Below are positions 1 through 7,551 of a stretch of 18,569 nucleotides of DNA, in pieces. Origin of the DNA: Bacillota bacterium (GTDB lineage Bacteria > Bacillota > Clostridia > Peptostreptococcales > Anaerovoracaceae); NCBI GenBank assembly GCA_022706625.1, contig JAKJCD010000019.1:1480-20048 (forward strand), given 5' to 3'. The notes under the pieces were generated by a model. It did no database searches. It was not told the origin of the DNA and was given only the letters and a program-made list of their open reading frames with translations. Made by a program: the position numbers and the translations under genes. Every line of letters begins with the position of its first letter. Position 1 is the stretch's first letter.

Positions 1-859
1 TATTATAAGCTCCGTAATCTAACTCTCCCGGCTCTAACGGAGGCATTTCCGACATCTTTTTTAGGTCAAAGCCATCCTTGATGATAGCAAACTTAGCTTT
101 TCCCGGTGAAATAGCATATTTCGGGCAGGCATATATGCATTTCAAGCAGGCGATACAGCTGTTGCTGAACTTCGGGATCCCGTCAAACATGCTTATATTT
201 TTTTGCGGACAGTCTCGGGCGCAGATACCGCAGCTGTTGCAATCCGAAGATGCACTAATAGAAGCTCCGAAGGATCTGGCCCCGCTGTGTTCCGCTTTCC
301 CTGCCGCAGCAAATAACCTATCTCTAAGCTTGGGGCGAGATAGCTGTATGTGTCCTGATAAAATATCTGAAACGATTTGTTTGACTCTTGCCGGCAAAAC
401 AGCTATCAATGCCCGATTGAGCTTTTCATCTTTATAAACTAAATTTAATGGCATTACTATCATCTTTTCATATATCACCGCATATCCTTTGCTTTTCAAA
501 AGGCGTTTGGTCCTAACCCGGCATGCGGTGTTGGGCGAAATCTCTCCCCCGGCTGAAACCGATATGACCACGGCGGATGCATCCGGCACCGACGGCAGTT
601 TTTCTACCCATTCCTCCACTATAGAAACCAGCCTGAAAGCATAAACAGGAGAAAAAATCATGAGCAGGTCCGCCTGCCCCGCTTCCATGGGATCATGATC
701 TGCTATATCGATTATCCTGCTGCTTATCCCATGCTCGGCAAATTGTTTTGCGAAGCATTCGCAGACCATCTTTGTGCAGCCTGTTCCTGAAAAATATGCC
801 AAAGTCAGCCTATTGGGTTTAATAAAAGCAGGCCATCCATCAGCTTTCAATTTATTCAT
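1..859 (-). CDS. EFR1-type flavodoxin/ferredoxin fusion protein, C-terminus cut by window edge
   Basis: The minus-strand frame is open from an ATG at 859 to the window edge (286 codons plus one base), so the C-terminus is missing. The N-terminal half resembles a flavodoxin: an FMN phosphate-loop-like motif (FSGTGCT, about residues 23-29) follows a short beta strand. After about residue 205 come two [4Fe-4S] motifs, CNSCGICARDCP and CIACLKCIYACP. This order, flavodoxin then 2[4Fe-4S], is that of the EFR1 family of clostridial ferrodoxins, presumed cytoplasmic electron carriers or flavin/ferredoxin oxidoreductases of unknown partner. The start is preceded by a weak purine-rich stretch (AGGGGACG, then GGGAAAAAG). 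The gene follows the YbjQ gene by 33 bases in the same direction, so they may be co-transcribed. Domain assignment is firm; the exact reaction is unknown. Confidence 0.85.
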   Translation of the reverse strand, partial: MNKLKADGWPAFIKPNRLTLAYFSGTGCTKMVCECFAKQFAEHGISSRIIDIADHDPMEAGQADLLMIFSPVYAFRLVSIVEEWVEKLPSVPDASAVVISVSAGGEISPNTACRVRTKRLLKSKGYAVIYEKMIVMPLNLVYKDEKLNRALIAVLPARVKQIVSDILSGHIQLSRPKLRDRLFAAAGKAEHSGARSFGASISASSDCNSCGICARDCPQKNISMFDGIPKFSNSCIACLKCIYACPKYAISPGKAKFAIIKDGFDLKKMSEMPPLEPGELDYGAYN

Positions 860-892
860 CTTTTTCCCGAACGTCCCCTGCCTCTCAATGCT

Positions 893-1213
893 TCATTCTG
901 TTATAACGGCCGTGCCGGAAGCTGTTACCATCAGCATATTGCCTGCCTGACCCAGCACCTCATAATCGATGTCAACCCCTATAATTGCGTTAGCGCCCAA
1001 AGTGACCGCCCGTTTCTCCATCTCTTTTAAAGCCGCTTCCCGAGCTTCAATCAATTCTCCTTCGTAGGATCCTGAACGGCCTCCGAAAATGTTTGAGAGC
1101 CCCGCAGCAAAGTCTTTAATAAAATTCACTCCGGAAATTACTTCTCCGAATACAATTCCCTTATACTCGATAACCCTTCTGCCCTCTATATTGGGTGTTG
1201 TCGTTACGATCAT
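893..1213 (-). CDS. YbjQ/UPF0145 family protein
   Basis: A 106-aa protein, full length for the UPF0145 (YbjQ) family. Family hallmarks are the start MIVTTTPNIEG, the central GEVISGVNFIKDF segment, the charged helix with EAREAALKEM, and the ending LGANAIIGVDIDYEVLG followed by MLMVTASGTAV. Members are small soluble oligomeric proteins annotated as putative heavy-metal-binding; no catalytic activity is established. A strong ribosome binding site (GGAGGGA at about 1219-1225) lies at good spacing from the ATG at 1213. The downstream gene is the flavodoxin/ferredoxin protein (33-base gap). Family assignment is confident; function is unknown. Confidence 0.92.
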   Translation of the reverse strand: MIVTTTPNIEGRRVIEYKGIVFGEVISGVNFIKDFAAGLSNIFGGRSGSYEGELIEAREAALKEMEKRAVTLGANAIIGVDIDYEVLGQAGNMLMVTASGTAVITE

Positions 1214-1291
1214 TCTGATCCCTCCATTCTGATATGTCCTGTCATACTGATGATCCCTATGGCAATATTATTCTGGCACACTGTTTCGTTA

Positions 1292-1480
1292 TTACTCTTC
1301 GATCGTTATAACAGAAACGGGGCAGCTCTCTTCCGCCTCTTTAGCCGCATCATAGTTTTCTTCGGTAACCTCACCGTATGCTTCTGACTTTCCATCATCC
1401 GCCAATCTAAATACTTCGGGGCATATTTCGGTGCACAAGCCGCAGCCAATGCAGCTATCCCGATCAACAACAGCTTTCAT
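1292..1480 (-). CDS. One-cluster [4Fe-4S] ferredoxin
   Basis: A 62-aa acidic ferredoxin, a soluble low-potential electron carrier. Cys10, Cys13 and Cys16 (CIGCGLC) with Cys53 (SCPVSVI) are the expected ligands of a single [4Fe-4S] cluster; Cys20 is left over, as in the Thermotoga-type monocluster ferredoxins, where it can form a disulfide. The frame stays open upstream to 1552, but I place the start at the ATG at 1480 because it is preceded by AAAAAGGAGATGGAAA, a very good ribosome binding site, and because the family begins right before the first strand (MKAVVDRDSC). It is the sort of carrier that an AOR or the flavodoxin-type protein nearby would use, but no direct link is visible. Confidence 0.92.
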   Translation of the reverse strand: MKAVVDRDSCIGCGLCTEICPEVFRLADDGKSEAYGEVTEENYDAAKEAEESCPVSVITIEE

Positions 1481-1517
1481 TTTCCATCTCCTTTTTGTTT
1501 TTAGACTTCCTGTAATT

Positions 1518-1547
1518 ATTATACATCTTAACACTCGCTTTAAGCAA
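1518..1547 (-). promoter_or_regulatory. Possible sigma-A promoter of the ferredoxin gene
   Basis: Read on the minus strand, TATAAT (1523-1518) is a perfect -10 and TTGCTT (1547-1542) a weak -35, spaced by 18 bases, about 40 bases upstream of the ferredoxin start. An imperfect inverted repeat (CTTGCTTAAAGCGAG) overlaps the -35 and may be an operator. No gene is evident in 1553-1716. Confidence 0.4.
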
Positions 1548-1716
1548 GCCAAAGGCAGAGTGCCACAAGGCGCCTTTACTTGTCAAAAGTTTTAAACATT
1601 AACAGGCCGGCAGAATATCTGACATTATTGTACTGCATGCACATACAGAAAAGGATGTAAGGAGAAAACATGAAAACTATATAAAATACAATCAGATCGA
1701 AAGAGACTGAAGGTGC

Positions 1717-2604
1717 TTAGTTTTTAAATCTTCTTAAATCATCCCATGCAAAAGTCCATTCCGGAGTGATTAACTGCTCTCCATCTCTTAACCTATACCA
1801 TGGGCTTATTTCTTTATCTGACGGATTTAAAAGAATATGAGTTTGCTGAGCCGGCATATAGGATTGAGCGAGTAAAAATATTTTATCGCCCATTTCATTT
1901 GCCGCTGCATCTACAACAATTATGGCATGGCCGGGGCTGCCGCCAACTATAAACACATCACCGATCTCCATTTGCTCTGCCGGCACAGCATCAAGTTCGT
2001 TAGCTAATGATATGGTTCCCGAATAAGCAAACACCATATCCATATATTTTCTGAAGGTCTCATATGAATCTGAAGGTTCGGCCGCCGGATAGTAACCGGC
2101 AGTGTTTCCGTCTACTTTTATCCTGTATCCCTCCATCCATTTTGTAAACTCAGCCTTAAAACCCGAAACAAAGTTAAAATGGATTTTATCATACAACCCC
2201 AGAGAGTATAAGTATTCTGCCCGTAAAAGCATAATGGCATCTGCGCATTGATGTAAATCCCTATCGCCTATGTCCACATCAAATACACTGTCGTAAACAT
2301 TTTGCCTGTTTTTTTCTCTGCCATCATAATATAACACTTTTTCCCCATAGGGCTTGAGTTTTGAATTTCTCAGGAATTCTCCGAAACTATCCCCGGATAC
2401 TTCCACCCGATTATAGCCTTCCGGAGTAGAATATCTTCCCTCCAATACATTTGCTTCCGGATTAACGATACTCCCTTCGGAAATTATTGTTTCCTTGACA
2501 ATTGAATCATTTGCGTCCGGTGATTTTGCAGATGAGTTATTCGCATCATCACTTCCACAGCCTGCCAATAATAACAGCAATATGGATATATAAATAATTT
2601 TCAT
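1717..2604 (-). CDS. DUF4846 domain lipoprotein
   Basis: A 295-aa secreted lipoprotein. The N-terminus (MKIIYISILLLLLAGCGS) is a type II signal peptide with lipobox LAGC, so the mature protein should be attached by Cys16 to the outer face of the membrane. A Ser/Asp/Asn-rich linker follows. The body carries DUF4846 hallmarks: SGDSFGEFLRNSKLKPYG, the segment DRDLHQCADAIMLLRAEYLY, the GDVFIVGGSPGHAIIVVDAA motif, and LLAQSYMPAQQTHILLNP close to the end. The conserved His in GGSPGHA and the late QSYMPAQ motif suggest an NlpC-like fold or cell-wall role, but that is inference. The frame also reads from a TTG at 2628; I prefer the ATG at 2604 because it gives a normal short signal peptide with AGGT upstream. 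Confidence 0.88.
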   Translation of the reverse strand: MKIIYISILLLLLAGCGSDDANNSSAKSPDANDSIVKETIISEGSIVNPEANVLEGRYSTPEGYNRVEVSGDSFGEFLRNSKLKPYGEKVLYYDGREKNRQNVYDSVFDVDIGDRDLHQCADAIMLLRAEYLYSLGLYDKIHFNFVSGFKAEFTKWMEGYRIKVDGNTAGYYPAAEPSDSYETFRKYMDMVFAYSGTISLANELDAVPAEQMEIGDVFIVGGSPGHAIIVVDAAANEMGDKIFLLAQSYMPAQQTHILLNPSDKEISPWYRLRDGEQLITPEWTFAWDDLRRFKN

Positions 2605-2662
2605 AATATCAGACCTATTCTTGAGCAATTGGGGCGATGCTTACTGTTTCATTATGCAGCTG

Positions 2663-2691
2663 ATTATAGCTTATACTTGCAGCCCTGTCAC
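2663..2691 (-). promoter_or_regulatory. Sigma-A promoter of the DUF4846 lipoprotein gene
   Basis: On the minus strand, GTGACA (2691-2686, 5 of 6 to consensus) and TATAAT (2668-2663, perfect) are separated by exactly 17 bases, about 60 bases upstream of the ATG at 2604. Farther upstream (about 2712-2733) lies a gapped inverted repeat, GGCAATAATATCGCC, a possible operator between the two divergent promoters. Confidence 0.6.
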
Positions 2692-2784
2692 TCCTGAAGC
2701 GGGTTTTTATACTTTGGCGATATTATTGCCATAACTTTCAGCCCATACTGACAGGTCATAAACGCACCTTAACCCCTCTTTTTC

Positions 2785-2813
2785 TTGTATATACCTTACC
2801 ATTGAAATATACT
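2785..2813 (+). promoter_or_regulatory. Sigma-A promoter of the MBL-fold hydrolase gene
   Basis: TTGTAT (2785-2790) and TATACT (2808-2813) are spaced by 17 bases on the plus strand, about 115 bases upstream of the ATG at 2930. The long leader ends in AAAGGAG (2911-2917), the ribosome binding site. With the lipoprotein promoter this accounts for the divergent 325-base intergenic region; no gene is seen in it. Confidence 0.5.
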
Positions 2814-2929
2814 ATATTACAGTAAAAGAATCATAATCATCCTTGTTCGGGAGGGGCCGACAGACCTATATAGTAAAATGCGAGAACTATGAAGAGGCCG
2901 GCGAAAGAAAAAAGGAGCCTTAGACTACT

Positions 2930-3913
2930 ATGAGAGAAGTATATAAGAACATCTATTTAAAGGAGCTTGCTCTGCCTGACAACCCTCTAAAATATTTAAA
3001 TTTTTATGTTATCAAAGGTGCGGAAAAATCTATGCTCATTGATACCGGATTTAACTGCGAGGATACAAAAGCAGAGATTATGAAGGTCTTTGAGGAATTG
3101 AGCCTGGAACCCGAAAGCACCATTCTTTTCTTGACTCATCTGCATTCAGATCATACAGGTTTGGCTGCGTATTTTGAGAAAATGGGTTTAGTGATATATG
3201 CAAGCAAAATTGATGGCGACTTATTGAACGGCAGTGTAGATAAATCCGATCCAATGTGGCAAAACGCGATTCAGCATGAATTTTGGCAGGGGCTTGAAGA
3301 AGACCGGCTGATTATTGAGGACCATCCCGGATTCAAATTCCGCCCATCCGGTCATATCAATTACATACCCGCAACCCCCGGCGAACACATCCAAATCGGC
3401 GAATACAATTTTGAAATCATCGATTTGAAAGGCCATACGCCGGGCATCGTTGGGCTTTATGAAAAAGAACATAAAATACTGTTTTGCGGAGACCATATAC
3501 TTGGCAAAATAACCCCAAATATTACATTTTGGGGATTTCAGTACGGTGATTTGTTAGGGACCTACCTTGATAGCTTAGACCTTGTCTATAATCTGGATGT
3601 GGATCATCTTTTCCCTTCCCATCGTTTTTTAGTGGAGGATCACCGAAAAAGAATAGAAGAGCTTTATGAGCATCATGCCAAAAGGTTAGAGGAGGCAAGA
3701 CAGGCGTTAAGGAAATACGGAAAATCTACCGTAAGAACCGTAACCAAGCAGCTCCATTGGGACATAAGAAGCAAGAATTGGGATGATTTCCCGAAGGCAC
3801 AGAAATGGTTTGCCGCCGGAGAAACCCACGCCCACCTGGAGCATCTCAGGGCATTGGGAGAAGCGGCAATGGAAGAAAAGGACGGGATCCTCTATTATTC
3901 GATGATCAAATGA
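2930..3913 (+). CDS. Metallo-beta-lactamase-fold hydrolase
   Basis: A 327-aa protein of the MBL-fold superfamily with the full dinuclear-metal signature: THLHSDHTG (His70, His72, Asp74, His75), then the later His in LKGHTPG, Asp in FCGDHIL and His in FPSHR. An N-terminal NxYVIKG/MLIDTG strand pair is typical of glyoxalase II/hydrolase-type members. The C-terminal quarter (HHAKRLEEARQAL, then a helical stretch ending KDGILYYSM) resembles the winged-helix-like tail seen in LACTB2-type and related hydrolases. Substrate cannot be told from sequence; a thioester, cyclic nucleotide or lactone is possible. It is the only plus-strand gene in the window and is convergent with the flavin oxidoreductase gene, only 22 bases away, with no convincing terminator in between. 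Confidence 0.93.
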   Translation: MREVYKNIYLKELALPDNPLKYLNFYVIKGAEKSMLIDTGFNCEDTKAEIMKVFEELSLEPESTILFLTHLHSDHTGLAAYFEKMGLVIYASKIDGDLLNGSVDKSDPMWQNAIQHEFWQGLEEDRLIIEDHPGFKFRPSGHINYIPATPGEHIQIGEYNFEIIDLKGHTPGIVGLYEKEHKILFCGDHILGKITPNITFWGFQYGDLLGTYLDSLDLVYNLDVDHLFPSHRFLVEDHRKRIEELYEHHAKRLEEARQALRKYGKSTVRTVTKQLHWDIRSKNWDDFPKAQKWFAAGETHAHLEHLRALGEAAMEEKDGILYYSMIK

Positions 3914-3935
3914 GCGCCTGACCCATCAAAATGAA

Positions 3936-4952
3936 TCAGGACAGACAAGCCTCGATTGCACGATGCGCCCAATCCGAGTCATTATAAACCGCTCTGCCTA
4001 CACCGATCAGATCTGCTTTTTTTGAACTTAGCAAAGCCTCGGCCGCCTCCGGCTCTGTGATCCCTCCTGTAAGTATGACCGGTATGTTAACAGCCTGCTT
4101 TATAGCCTGTGTAAGCGGTGAAAAATATCCCTGTCCCGAAAGTTCCTTCGGGTTATATCGGCATAATCCGCCGGAAATATCTAAAATGCAGATCCCCGCT
4201 TTCTTAAACTCAGCTGCGGCGATAATGCTGTCCTCTATCTTAGTTCCGCCTGCCATATAGTCTGATGCACCGAGCCTTAACAAAATTGGAAAGTCATCTC
4301 CGGTCTGCTCTTTGATCAATTTTATAATATCTAAATGAATCCTTATTCGGTTCAAAATACTGCCGCCGTAGGAATCCTTTCTTTTATTGGTCAAAGGCGA
4401 ATAAAACTGATTGAGCAGGTATCCGTGCGCGCTATGGATCTCCACTCCGTCAAAGCCGGCTTTTTTTACTCTTACAGCCGCTTTGGCAAAATCATTTATT
4501 ACCTTTTGGATGTCCCTTTCTGTCATGCTGCGGGGTTCTATTTCTCCGGGAGAAACCAGAATCCCGGAGGGGCTCACAGGCTCAACTGAATTTTTGCATG
4601 AAACCTGGCCTCCGGCATGATTGATTTGCATTACACATTTGGATCCGTTATTATGAATTACTTCTGCAAGCCGGCTCAGACCATCAATATCATTGTCCCT
4701 TGAAACAGACAACTGACTGTCCTTCACTCTTCCTTCTTCGCTGACATAGCTATGTTCAACTATAATAAGAGAAAAATAACCACCTTTTGATTTTTCATCA
4801 TAATATTCAAGAAGCTCTTTGCCCACTGTGTTGTTTTCACTTGATTTTGCCGTAGCCATAGGAGGCATTACCAGACGATTTTTTAATTGTAGTGCATCCG
4901 TATCAATTGGCTTGATTAAAAATTTTTCGCCCTTCTTTCCACTGTTAACCAT
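3936..4952 (-). CDS. Old yellow enzyme family NADH:flavin oxidoreductase
   Basis: A 338-aa FMN-dependent ene-reductase/NADH oxidoreductase, only the TIM-barrel OYE domain without the FeS/NAD extension of 2,4-dienoyl-CoA reductases. Visible motifs: LKNRLVMPPMAT near the start (flavin binding), QINHAGGQ (Gln109, His112), VEIHSAHGYLLNQFYSP (the His173/His176 substrate-anion pair), KRKDSYGGSILNR, and the C-terminal phosphate-binding VILTGGI and ADLIGVGRA. Such enzymes reduce activated C=C bonds of enones or handle xenobiotics; the natural substrate is unknown. The frame also has an ATG at 4964; AAAAGG directly abuts that one but is 12 bases from the ATG at 4952, so I use 4952, with moderate certainty. 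Confidence 0.92.
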   Translation of the reverse strand: MVNSGKKGEKFLIKPIDTDALQLKNRLVMPPMATAKSSENNTVGKELLEYYDEKSKGGYFSLIIVEHSYVSEEGRVKDSQLSVSRDNDIDGLSRLAEVIHNNGSKCVMQINHAGGQVSCKNSVEPVSPSGILVSPGEIEPRSMTERDIQKVINDFAKAAVRVKKAGFDGVEIHSAHGYLLNQFYSPLTNKRKDSYGGSILNRIRIHLDIIKLIKEQTGDDFPILLRLGASDYMAGGTKIEDSIIAAAEFKKAGICILDISGGLCRYNPKELSGQGYFSPLTQAIKQAVNIPVILTGGITEPEAAEALLSSKKADLIGVGRAVYNDSDWAHRAIEACLS

Positions 4953-5065
4953 GTATATGTCCATCCTTTTCTGTAATCAACTACTTTTATTGATCGATCC
5001 TTCAAGCGTCCGGCGCCTCATCGGACTTTCCATAATCATATCATATTGCAGGGAGATATGGCAGT

Positions 5066-5083
5066 GGAGATGACGTCATCTCC
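5066..5083. repeat. Perfect 18-bp palindrome upstream of the flavin oxidoreductase gene
   Basis: GGAGATGACGTCATCTCC is perfectly self-complementary. It lies about 115 bases upstream of the flavin oxidoreductase start and 26 bases past the stop of the membrane-protein gene. It could be an operator for a dimeric regulator or, less likely, a terminator stem: there is no separate loop and no T-run on either side. Confidence 0.5.
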
Positions 5084-5108
5084 TCTATTTGCAATTCGCT
5101 TTTATTAA

Positions 5109-5702
5109 TCATCTCCTATATGCTGCCTTTCCGGCTTTCATTAAAAGAACATTCTGAATAAATAACAGTAGCGCCCCTCCAATTATTATTACGCCTAAAA
5201 TGTTTGGTTTTGTAACTTCAAAGCTTAGATTTAGCATTCCTTGCAGGTTCACTCCCGTATATGGATCAGTTATTGCTATAAACGCAGAGCTTAAACAAAT
5301 AATCAGTAACACCACAAAAGAAAAACCTGCTGTTTGTCGTAAACTCTTTTGAAACACTTCTTTTTCTTGTCTTCTTACTTTCATTCTCCGTCCAATGTAT
5401 ATACCTGCGATAATACCAAGAACAATATTAAATATAGGTACTCCCATAAAAAAACCAAACATGCCAATCGAATAAAATAAATACAACAATGCTAATGAAA
5501 TAGTACTGAGGTAATAAAATCTTCTGAGCAGTTTGCTTAAAAAAATAATGTCAATAACTATTCCTAAAATTATTCCAGATATTGCCCACAACTGAATATC
5601 TAGATCTAACAGGTAACTGCCCCACCAAAAAGTACAAAGTGTCAAAATCGGTATAATAATGCCTATTAATATTCCTCCAAATACATTGTCGAAACGATTC
5701 AT
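5109..5702 (-). CDS. Multi-pass membrane protein of unknown function
   Basis: A 197-aa, strongly hydrophobic protein. About six membrane segments can be picked out: residues ~10-30 (ILIGIIIPILTL), ~38-60 (ISGIILGIVIDIIFL), two in ~66-108 (ISLALLYLFYSIGMFGFF, then IFNIVLGIIAGIYIG), ~130-150 (FVVLLIICLSSAFIAI) and ~172-190 (ILGVIIIGGALLLFI), with a short basic cytoplasmic loop between (RRMKVRRQEKE). I do not recognise a family or catalytic motif. The ATG at 5702 is chosen over one at 5729 because GGGGGATAAG precedes it. It appears to be a single gene: neighbours on the same strand are over 150 bases away on each side. Confidence 0.8.
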   Translation of the reverse strand: MNRFDNVFGGILIGIIIPILTLCTFWWGSYLLDLDIQLWAISGIILGIVIDIIFLSKLLRRFYYLSTISLALLYLFYSIGMFGFFMGVPIFNIVLGIIAGIYIGRRMKVRRQEKEVFQKSLRQTAGFSFVVLLIICLSSAFIAITDPYTGVNLQGMLNLSFEVTKPNILGVIIIGGALLLFIQNVLLMKAGKAAYRR

Positions 5703-5935
5703 TTTCTTATCCCCCGTAACGACCCTCAATTAAGGGCTAACTCCGAAGCCGCAGGTACTTTTACTCAGAGTGCAACAGGACGTCCCCTTAAAAATATTCA
5801 TAGGTTAACGGCTCAATATATAATATACCGAATTAATACAATAAAAAACGCTTAAATGAATTTCTCCAAGCAGAATCCGAAGAGAAAATCAAAGAATTAA
5901 TATAAAGCATATCCTGCCAAAACCTTGAACGACTG

Positions 5936-6457
5936 CTAATTCTGTTCCAGCCAGCCAGATTGGCCGGTCCATTCCGGCACTGACGCTTCAATCAGATCTA
6001 CCAGCTTGCCCACATCAGTCAAAGCATTGATGACAGGCAAACCTTTATATTCACTGATTCTGTCTGAGATCCGTCCTGCAACGGCAAACACGGATTCACG
6101 CAATCTCTCATCAATTTCCTGCTCTGTGTACGCACAGATAATTCCGGGTCCTTTAAATTGATTTGTACCCTCCAGCACCACGAAATCCTGATCAAAATGA
6201 CAGAGCACCTGTTTCAAAGACAAACGGCCAGGATAAAGCACATCCGTTTCACTAAGCCCCCTGGCTATCACCAATTGAGATCCGGCATACTTGTGCCGGC
6301 TGGTATCCGTGCCTGTCCGATCCAGGGCAAAGCCCTCAAAGTGAATGTCTTTAACAGATCCCACAGAATAATTTCTGCGACAAAGCTCGCTGATTACAGC
6401 CTCTGCCGTGGATGTTTTTCCGGATTTGGAAAGGCCGAATATGGAAAACACTTTCAT
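5936..6457 (-). CDS. mobB: MobB, molybdopterin-guanine dinucleotide biosynthesis adaptor
   Basis: A 173-aa P-loop protein with Walker A GLSKSGKTS at residues 8-16 and a family-type strand SVGSVKDIHF followed by DRTGTDTSRHKYAGS, which is the MobB pattern (K-H then D-T-x-R-H-x-x-AGA in E. coli). MobB is a GTP-binding accessory protein that helps MobA attach a nucleotide to the molybdenum or tungsten pterin. AOR-type enzymes use the non-nucleotide bis-pterin, so MobB here may serve another enzyme or a related trafficking step. It is the last gene of the thiF-small protein-mobB group; a 77-base gap separates it from the small gene. Confidence 0.9.
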   Translation of the reverse strand: MKVFSIFGLSKSGKTSTAEAVISELCRRNYSVGSVKDIHFEGFALDRTGTDTSRHKYAGSQLVIARGLSETDVLYPGRLSLKQVLCHFDQDFVVLEGTNQFKGPGIICAYTEQEIDERLRESVFAVAGRISDRISEYKGLPVINALTDVGKLVDLIEASVPEWTGQSGWLEQN

Positions 6458-6534
6458 AAAACCACCTTAGCTATTATAAAAATAAGTAAAAAGAGCTCCG
6501 GCTTAAAAACTAGCTTCCTGTATCGATGCCGCCC

Positions 6535-6708
6535 CTATTTAATCAGCAGTCTGATTTCCGCACCATGCTCATAGCCTCGCAAGCTTTTCATTAAGCCGAT
6601 AACCACATTCCGGATAACCTCTTGAACAAAAGGCACCATAGGAATTGTCTTTCCGTCGAACTGCACCTCAACTACATAATCATTTTCTTTTATCGTTTCG
6701 TTATTCAT
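6535..6708 (-). CDS. 57-aa conserved-looking small protein in the pterin-cofactor cluster
   Basis: The ATG at 6708 is preceded by AAAAGGAAGAGAAG, a usable ribosome binding site; an in-frame ATG at 6729 has none. The 57-aa product has a beta strand (YVVEVQFDGKTIPM), then PFVQEVIRNVVIGLMKSLRGYE, a probable amphipathic helix, and a final strand (AEIRLLIK). It lies 39 bases after thiF and 77 bases before mobB, in the same direction, so it very likely belongs to the same transcript. I do not recognise a named family. Its position between a MoeB-like enzyme and MobB suggests a role with the molybdenum/tungsten cofactor, which is inference only. Confidence 0.7.
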   Translation of the reverse strand: MNNETIKENDYVVEVQFDGKTIPMVPFVQEVIRNVVIGLMKSLRGYEHGAEIRLLIK

Positions 6709-6747
6709 CTCTTCTCTTCCTTTTCTCATTGACTTGTGACGGTTTCT

Positions 6748-7428
6748 TTAAAGGTCGAATATCTCATAATCATGGTCCAGCAAATTGATGGTAAGAACTT
6801 TGTTTTGAAGCAGGGTTCCTCTTCCTAAGAGTACCTTCACAGCCTCTGCAACCTCAATCGAAGCGATAACTGCCGGTGTAAAAGAAGGATTGCCCAGCTC
6901 TGCTTCTGCTCCCTTGACGCTACCTGACGGGTAAAGTTTTTCTAAGGTTTTATCTCCCGGGAAAACGTAGGAAACCTGGCCGTACCATCCTGCAATAGCG
7001 CCATGCACCATGGGAATCCCCTCTGCCTCACAGCATTCTTCCAGCAGGAATCTGGAAGTGATGTTATCCAAGGCGTCCATAACCAAATCATGGCCCCGAA
7101 TCAATTCACGGCAGTTTTCTTCTGTGATCATGGCATGAATGGGAGTTACCAGGATATCAGGGTTAACGTCACTCATCCGTTCCGCTGCAGCGGCAGCTTT
7201 ACTTTTGCCGATCTGATCCATGGTTGCCAGGAGCTGGCGGTTCAGATTGGTCTCGTCAAACACATCTCCGTCAACGGCAGTGATATAACCGATTCCCAAT
7301 CTTCCCAGTTCTTCGATTATGAAGCCGCCAAGACCCCCGCAGCCTGCAACAAAGACCTTGAAGCCACGGAGCCGTACATTTTCCTCAAGGGAAAACGTGT
7401 TCATATTTCGTGCATAACGCTTATTCAT
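6748..7428 (-). CDS. ThiF/MoeB/HesA-family E1-like adenylyltransferase
   Basis: A 226-aa E1-like enzyme. The nucleotide-binding GCGGLGG is at residues 29-35, followed by the acidic strand-end Asp53 (AVDGDVFDETNLNRQ), Arg64 in NLNRQ, Lys77, and the adenylate-site MDALDN (Asp118, Asp121). The zinc-binding CxxC pairs of E. coli MoeB and ThiF are absent, so it is the short form. These enzymes adenylate the C-terminal Gly-Gly of a MoaD/ThiS protein; the obvious partner is the MoaD-like protein at 7809-8048, made 380 bases upstream. Its ATG overlaps the end of a decayed reading frame (see 7421-7522). A GAGGA sequence precedes the ATG by about 11 bases. Confidence 0.92.
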   Translation of the reverse strand: MNKRYARNMNTFSLEENVRLRGFKVFVAGCGGLGGFIIEELGRLGIGYITAVDGDVFDETNLNRQLLATMDQIGKSKAAAAAERMSDVNPDILVTPIHAMITEENCRELIRGHDLVMDALDNITSRFLLEECCEAEGIPMVHGAIAGWYGQVSYVFPGDKTLEKLYPSGSVKGAEAELGNPSFTPAVIASIEVAEAVKVLLGRGTLLQNKVLTINLLDHDYEIFDL

Positions 7429-7522
7429 AGCCGCCCAATTCCTCTAAAACCTTTTAAAACTCCGGACTTTTCAATACGTCTAAGAACGCCTTTGTCATTT
7501 CTGTGTTCCTACGCCGTTCCGC
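7421..7522 (-). pseudogene. Remnant C-terminus of a periplasmic-binding-protein-like protein
   Basis: One minus-strand frame reads RRRNTEMTKAFLDVLKSPEF, a TAA, then KVLEELGGYE and a TAA. The sequence FLDVLKSPEF-x-KVLEELGGYE is the usual C-terminal helix pair and Gly-Gly-Tyr ending of type-2 substrate-binding-like domains (as in molybdate-type and PBP-like domains attached to MoeA or LysR proteins). The in-frame TAA replaces one residue in the middle of an otherwise smooth helix, and an in-frame TGA lies just upstream, so this is a decayed end of a gene. Its final TAA overlaps the first codons of thiF, as coupled genes often do. Family assignment is by motif memory only. Confidence 0.45.
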
Positions 7523-7551
7523 TCAAGACGACCCCAGCAGCTCCTATTTTA

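Noticed and set aside
78..437. Plus-strand ORF of 119 codons at the left edge
   Set aside because: It lies antisense to the flavodoxin/ferredoxin gene, which has clear FeS and FMN motifs and is open to the edge; the plus frame has no ribosome binding site or motif.
3914..3935. Terminator between the convergent MBL and flavin oxidoreductase genes
   Set aside because: Only a 5-bp CCTGA/TCAGG pairing with no T-run on either strand.
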